Positions 59,538 through 64,000 of a DNA stretch of 64,000 bases are shown in pieces (within the stretch, counting starts at the first letter, position 1; each line of letters begins with the position of its first letter). The stretch is taken from NCBI GenBank assembly GCA_041906305.1, contig JAYRJL010000002.1, positions 372,001-436,000 of the forward strand, in the 5' to 3' direction. The position numbers and the translations under genes were made by a program. The DNA comes from SHVZ01 sp041906305 (GTDB taxonomy: Bacteria; Pseudomonadota; Alphaproteobacteria; SHVZ01). The notes under the pieces were generated by a model. The model made no database searches and was not told the origin of the DNA. It was given only the letters and a program-made list of their open reading frames with translations.

Positions 59538-60200
59538 TCAACCCTTGGGCTGCGGCACGATGCGGAGGTAGGGCTTCACTGTCTTCCAGCCGCCCGGGAA
59601 CTTCTGCTTCGCCGCCTCATCGGAGACGGACGGGGGGATGATCACGTCGTCGCCCATCTTCCAGTTCACCGGCGTCGCCACCGTGTGTCTGGCGGTCAGC
59701 TGACAGGAGTCGAGCAAGCGCAGCACCTCGTCGAAGTTCCGGCCGGAACTCATCGGGTAGGTCAGCATCGCCTTGATCTTCTTGTCCGGCCCGATGATGA
59801 AGACCGAGCGCACGGTCGCATTGTCGGCGGCGGTGCGGCCCTCCGAGGTGGTACCTGCCCCTTCCGGCAGCATGTCGTAGGCGGTCGCGACCTTGAGCTC
59901 CGGGTCGCCGATCATCGGGTAGGTGACGGCCGCCCCCTGCGTCTCCTCGATGTCCTTGGCCCAGCGGGAATGATTGTCGACCGGATCGACGCTCAGGCCG
60001 ACAATCTTGGTGTTCCGCTTGTCGAACTCGGGCTTTAGACGCGCCATGTACCCGAGCTCGGTGGTGCAAACCGGCGTGAAGTCCTTCGGGTGCGAGAACA
60101 GGATTGCCCAGCTGTTGCCGATCCATTCGTGGAACTTGATGTCGCCCTGGGTGGTCTTCGCCTGGAAGTCCGGCGCGGTCGAGTTGATACGAAGGGGCAT
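59538..60200 (-). CDS. 1-Cys peroxiredoxin (Prx6-like)
   Basis: This 220-residue peroxidase has the peroxidatic cysteine C45 in DFTPVCTTE, a nearby H37 in SHPKDF, and the Prx6-subfamily C-terminal block TPVNWKMGDDVII. It reduces peroxides in the cytoplasm; the electron donor for 1-Cys enzymes is often glutathione or an unknown thiol. It has its own 131-base upstream region, separate from the box operon, and a hairpin at its end. Confidence 0.94.
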   Translation of the reverse strand: MPLRINSTAPDFQAKTTQGDIKFHEWIGNSWAILFSHPKDFTPVCTTELGYMARLKPEFDKRNTKIVGLSVDPVDNHSRWAKDIEETQGAAVTYPMIGDPELKVATAYDMLPEGAGTTSEGRTAADNATVRSVFIIGPDKKIKAMLTYPMSSGRNFDEVLRLLDSCQLTARHTVATPVNWKMGDDVIIPPSVSDEAAKQKFPGGWKTVKPYLRIVPQPKG

Positions 60201-60331
60201 TCTTCTCTCCTTTGGCGATGGACGGCGGCACGCCGCAGCTATCGCGCTGCGCGTCGGATCCCCGTCCGATATCCGGCCTGCCCTGGAAGAATAACAGCGG
60301 CGACCGACGGCGCAATCGGCTCAGATACGCG

Positions 60332-61759
60332 TCAGTGAAACTTCACATAGGCGAAGTCGATCGGCTGATGATCGATGCTGCGCCCGGGAGGGGCGATCCA
60401 GCCTGCGACCTTCCCGGGCTCGATCACCTGGTGCATCAGCGAGCGGATGAAGGTGCCGTCCGCCTCCGACGGCAGCCAGCTGGCCTTCCGCGCTTCCCAG
60501 GCCTCGCGAGGGATGATTGTGCCGTCGGGTGCGACCGGCTGGTGCGCCCAGACGCCGATCGAGCGACGGAAGCGGCTGGATGGAAGCGAAAGCCGCGTCT
60601 CGTACCCCTCTCTCTCGATCAGCCTATTCCAGCGGACGAAGCCGCTTTCGCAATCCGCAATGAAGGCGCGGCGCGTGACCTCGTTCATCGCGTTCCGGAG
60701 GGGCACTCCGTCCACCCGGATGCCGCCGGCACCGTCCGGCGCCTCGACCTCGCAGGCGCGATCGAGCGCGAGGTGGTCATCGAAGGCGGCCTCGTCCGGC
60801 CGCCCCTTGATGCCGTTGGCGAAGGAGGTCGCGGCGTTCGACGACTGCTCGGAGCCGAACAGATCGAGCGACGACGAGAACCAGAAGTTCACGTAGCGCT
60901 GGATCGTGGCCAGATCGATCGCCCCCGCCCTGCGCACCGCCTCCGGATCCTCGCTGCCGATCTCCTTCATGACCTCTAGCGTGCGCTTGACGATACGGCC
61001 GATGCCGTTCTCGCCGACGTGCATGTGATAGGCCTCTTCGGTCAGCATGAAGCGGCAGCTTCTCGCCAGCGGATCGAAAGCGCTCTCTGCGAGGCTCTTC
61101 AGCTGGTACTTCCCGTCGCGGTCAGTGAAGTAGGTGAACATGAAGAAGGAGAGCCAGTCCGAGATCGGCTCGTTGAAGGTGCCGAGGATGCGGGGCTTGT
61201 CGGCGTCGCCGGAGTGGCGGGCGAGCAGCTCTTCCGCCTCCTCGCGGCCGTCGCGGCCGAAATGGGCGTGCAGCAGGTAGACCATCGCCCACAGATGCCG
61301 CCCCTCCTCCACGTTCACCTGGAACAAGTTCCGGAGGTCGTAGAGCGAGGGTGCGGTCAGGCCCAGGAGCCTCTGCTGCTCGACCGAGGCGGGCTCGGTG
61401 TCGCCCTGGGTCACGATCAGCCGGCGCAGGACCGAGCGGAAGTCGGCCGGCACCTGCTGCCAGACCGGCTGGCCATAGAAGTCGCCGAAGCCGATCTTGC
61501 GATCCGGCTCCTCCTCGGCGAGGAAAATGCCCCAGCGATACTCCGGCATTTTCACATAGCCATAGGTCGCCCAGCCCTTGATGTCGACCGAGGTCGCGGT
61601 GCGCAGATAGACGTCCGCGCCCTGGTAACGCTCCGGGCCCAGCTCCTTCCACCAGTTGAGGAAGCGGGGCTGCCAGTGCTCGAGCGCGCGCTGGAGTTGG
61701 CGGTTGCCGCCGAGGTCGACGTTGTTGGGGATCAGCTCCTGATAATTCAGTGTCGCCAT
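60332..61759 (-). CDS. boxB: Benzoyl-CoA 2,3-epoxidase, oxygenase subunit BoxB
   Basis: This 475-residue diiron protein epoxidises benzoyl-CoA in the aerobic box pathway. It has the typical MATLNYQELIPNNVDL start and diiron ligands in two ExxH motifs, E152-x-x-H155 (NVEEGRHLW) and E242-x-x-H245 (TEEAYHMH), with E122 and a D/E near 200-211 as other candidates. It follows boxC by two bases on the same strand. The BoxA reductase is not in this window and is presumably elsewhere. Confidence 0.96.
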   Translation of the reverse strand: MATLNYQELIPNNVDLGGNRQLQRALEHWQPRFLNWWKELGPERYQGADVYLRTATSVDIKGWATYGYVKMPEYRWGIFLAEEEPDRKIGFGDFYGQPVWQQVPADFRSVLRRLIVTQGDTEPASVEQQRLLGLTAPSLYDLRNLFQVNVEEGRHLWAMVYLLHAHFGRDGREEAEELLARHSGDADKPRILGTFNEPISDWLSFFMFTYFTDRDGKYQLKSLAESAFDPLARSCRFMLTEEAYHMHVGENGIGRIVKRTLEVMKEIGSEDPEAVRRAGAIDLATIQRYVNFWFSSSLDLFGSEQSSNAATSFANGIKGRPDEAAFDDHLALDRACEVEAPDGAGGIRVDGVPLRNAMNEVTRRAFIADCESGFVRWNRLIEREGYETRLSLPSSRFRRSIGVWAHQPVAPDGTIIPREAWEARKASWLPSEADGTFIRSLMHQVIEPGKVAGWIAPPGRSIDHQPIDFAYVKFH

Positions 61760-61761
61760 GG

Positions 61762-63405
<1,644 letters not shown>

Positions 63406-63416
63406 CGGCATCTCCT

Positions 63417-63845
63417 TCAAGCCCCGCTCTCGACCAGATAGGGCTTCATCTTCTCGCGCAGGTCAGGCGGGATCGGGATCGCCTTCGGGCCGCGCAGGTC
63501 GCTGTGGACGACCTTCAGTCTTGCATCCAGCCTGCGCTCGCCATCGCATTCCGCGACGATCTCGAGCTCGACCGCGCTTCGCCCGAGCCGGGTCAGCACG
63601 AGCGCGAAGTCCAGCTTCTCGCTGAGCCGGCTCGGCTTCAGGAAACGGACATGCAGGTCGACGATCGGCATGCCGCGATGCTCGGTCGCGTGCATCCGGC
63701 CCCAGGGCAGGTCGAGCGCCTTCTCGAACCACTCCTCGCAGACATTGTTCAGCATCTCGACGTAGCGCGGATAGAAGACGATTGCCGCAGGGTCGCAATC
63801 GCCGAAGCGCACCGTGAAGGTGCAGCGGAAGACCTGCCCGCTCAT
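63417..63845 (-). CDS. Hotdog-fold acyl-CoA thioesterase (4-hydroxybenzoyl-CoA thioesterase-like)
   Basis: This 142-residue protein has the 4-HBT hotdog motif FTVRFGDCDPAAIVFYPRYV, with the catalytic Asp in that segment, and later LHVRFLKPSRLSEKL. In box operons such thioesterases may hydrolyse surplus benzoyl-CoA or a pathway CoA ester. ATG 63845 overlaps the upstream hydrolase stop (ATGA), so the two are translationally coupled. Confidence 0.9.
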   Translation of the reverse strand: MSGQVFRCTFTVRFGDCDPAAIVFYPRYVEMLNNVCEEWFEKALDLPWGRMHATEHRGMPIVDLHVRFLKPSRLSEKLDFALVLTRLGRSAVELEIVAECDGERRLDARLKVVHSDLRGPKAIPIPPDLREKMKPYLVESGA

Positions 63846-64000
63846 CGCACGCCCGCGAGGAAGTCGACGATCGCCTTGGTCGTCGCGGCCTCCGCCTCTC
63901 GGTGCGGCGCGTGACGGCAATTCTCGATCATGAGGCCTTTCGCCCGACCGCCCACGCCGCGGACGATCGCATCGACCTGGGCCGGCGTTCCGTACTGGTC
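63842..64000 (-). CDS. Alpha/beta hydrolase (C-terminal end; rest outside window)
   Basis: Only the last 52 residues are present. They read DQYGTPAQVDAIVRGVGG, then MIENCRHAPHREAE and AIVDFLAGVR, matching the end of alpha/beta hydrolases found in aromatic-degradation operons, with the catalytic His in CRHAPH. The start and nucleophile lie beyond the right edge. It is the most upstream box-operon gene seen and overlaps the thioesterase start. Confidence 0.75.
   Translation of the reverse strand, partial: DQYGTPAQVDAIVRGVGGRAKGLMIENCRHAPHREAEAATTKAIVDFLAGVR

Overview
The window is high-GC (roughly two-thirds G+C by eye), gene-dense DNA that looks like a chromosomal segment of a metabolically versatile alphaproteobacterium. 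A Rhodospirillales- or Rhizobiales-like soil or marine heterotroph is the best guess; no rRNA or other taxonomic marker is present. Pointers are the gene families (SoxG, GcvT-type flavoenzymes, non-pyrrolysine MttB proteins, tripartite tricarboxylate transporter), a GGAAC-N17-CGTT general-stress promoter and a GAAC-N7-GAAC LexA-type box. I see no rRNA, tRNA, CRISPR array, insertion sequence or phage gene. Genes are tightly packed with many 4-base ATGA/GTGA overlaps, and no gene-free stretch exceeds 300 bases (the largest is about 235, at 17773-18007).

Left third (1-29664): a one-carbon and methylated-onium region. It opens with the end of sarcosine oxidase gamma, a heme-binding FABP-like protein and a pentapeptide-repeat protein. 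Then come two MttB-family methyltransferases (2666-4240, 12749-14305), an ASKHA-type corrinoid activase with an N-terminal 2Fe-2S domain, a small PF13769 protein, a betaine/homocysteine S-methyltransferase, a DddP-like M24 enzyme, a corrinoid carrier protein, a DUF1638 protein, two GcvT-fused FAD dehydrogenases of the dimethylglycine/sarcosine type, a 2OG-Fe(II) oxygenase, a Dpp-type ABC importer, a CH3-THF:corrinoid methyltransferase and a MetF homologue. A GFA-type formaldehyde-glutathione protein, a DddQ-like cupin of the DMSP-lyase family and a cytosolic PhnD-like binding protein sit in the same translationally coupled operon as the second flavoenzyme. Together these could take methyl groups off a quaternary amine or sulfonium compound, pass them through one corrinoid protein to homocysteine or tetrahydrofolate, and oxidise remaining N-methyl groups. 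The homocysteine methyltransferase, corrinoid protein and CH3-THF methyltransferase also form a plausible split (three-protein) B12-dependent methionine synthase.

Middle (29850-39585): a small unknown gene with a possible SOS box; an operon of phytanoyl-CoA-dioxygenase-like protein, S9 peptidase, M14-type (DUF2817) peptidase and class-C serine hydrolase; a Rieske oxygenase close to glycine-betaine demethylase GbcA; a small secreted protein with a possible EcfG promoter; and two aldo/keto reductases.

Right-centre (39685-52215): a long plus-strand catabolic cluster: CaiB/BaiF CoA-transferase, enoyl-CoA hydratase, GntR/FCD regulator, an Fbp/Pot-type ABC importer, a TctCBA importer, an MmgE/PrpD protein and two SDR oxidoreductases. 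It probably takes up and degrades an organic acid through a CoA thioester. A possible GntR operator overlaps the promoter-like sequence in front of it.

Right end (52219-64000): a frameshifted glutathione S-transferase, a hydantoinase/oxoprolinase B-A pair, YjbQ, a PRC-barrel protein behind a consensus-like EcfG promoter, a four-PAS protein with no output domain, a 1-Cys peroxiredoxin, and part of an aerobic benzoyl-CoA (box) operon (BoxB, BoxC, a thioesterase and the end of an alpha/beta hydrolase).
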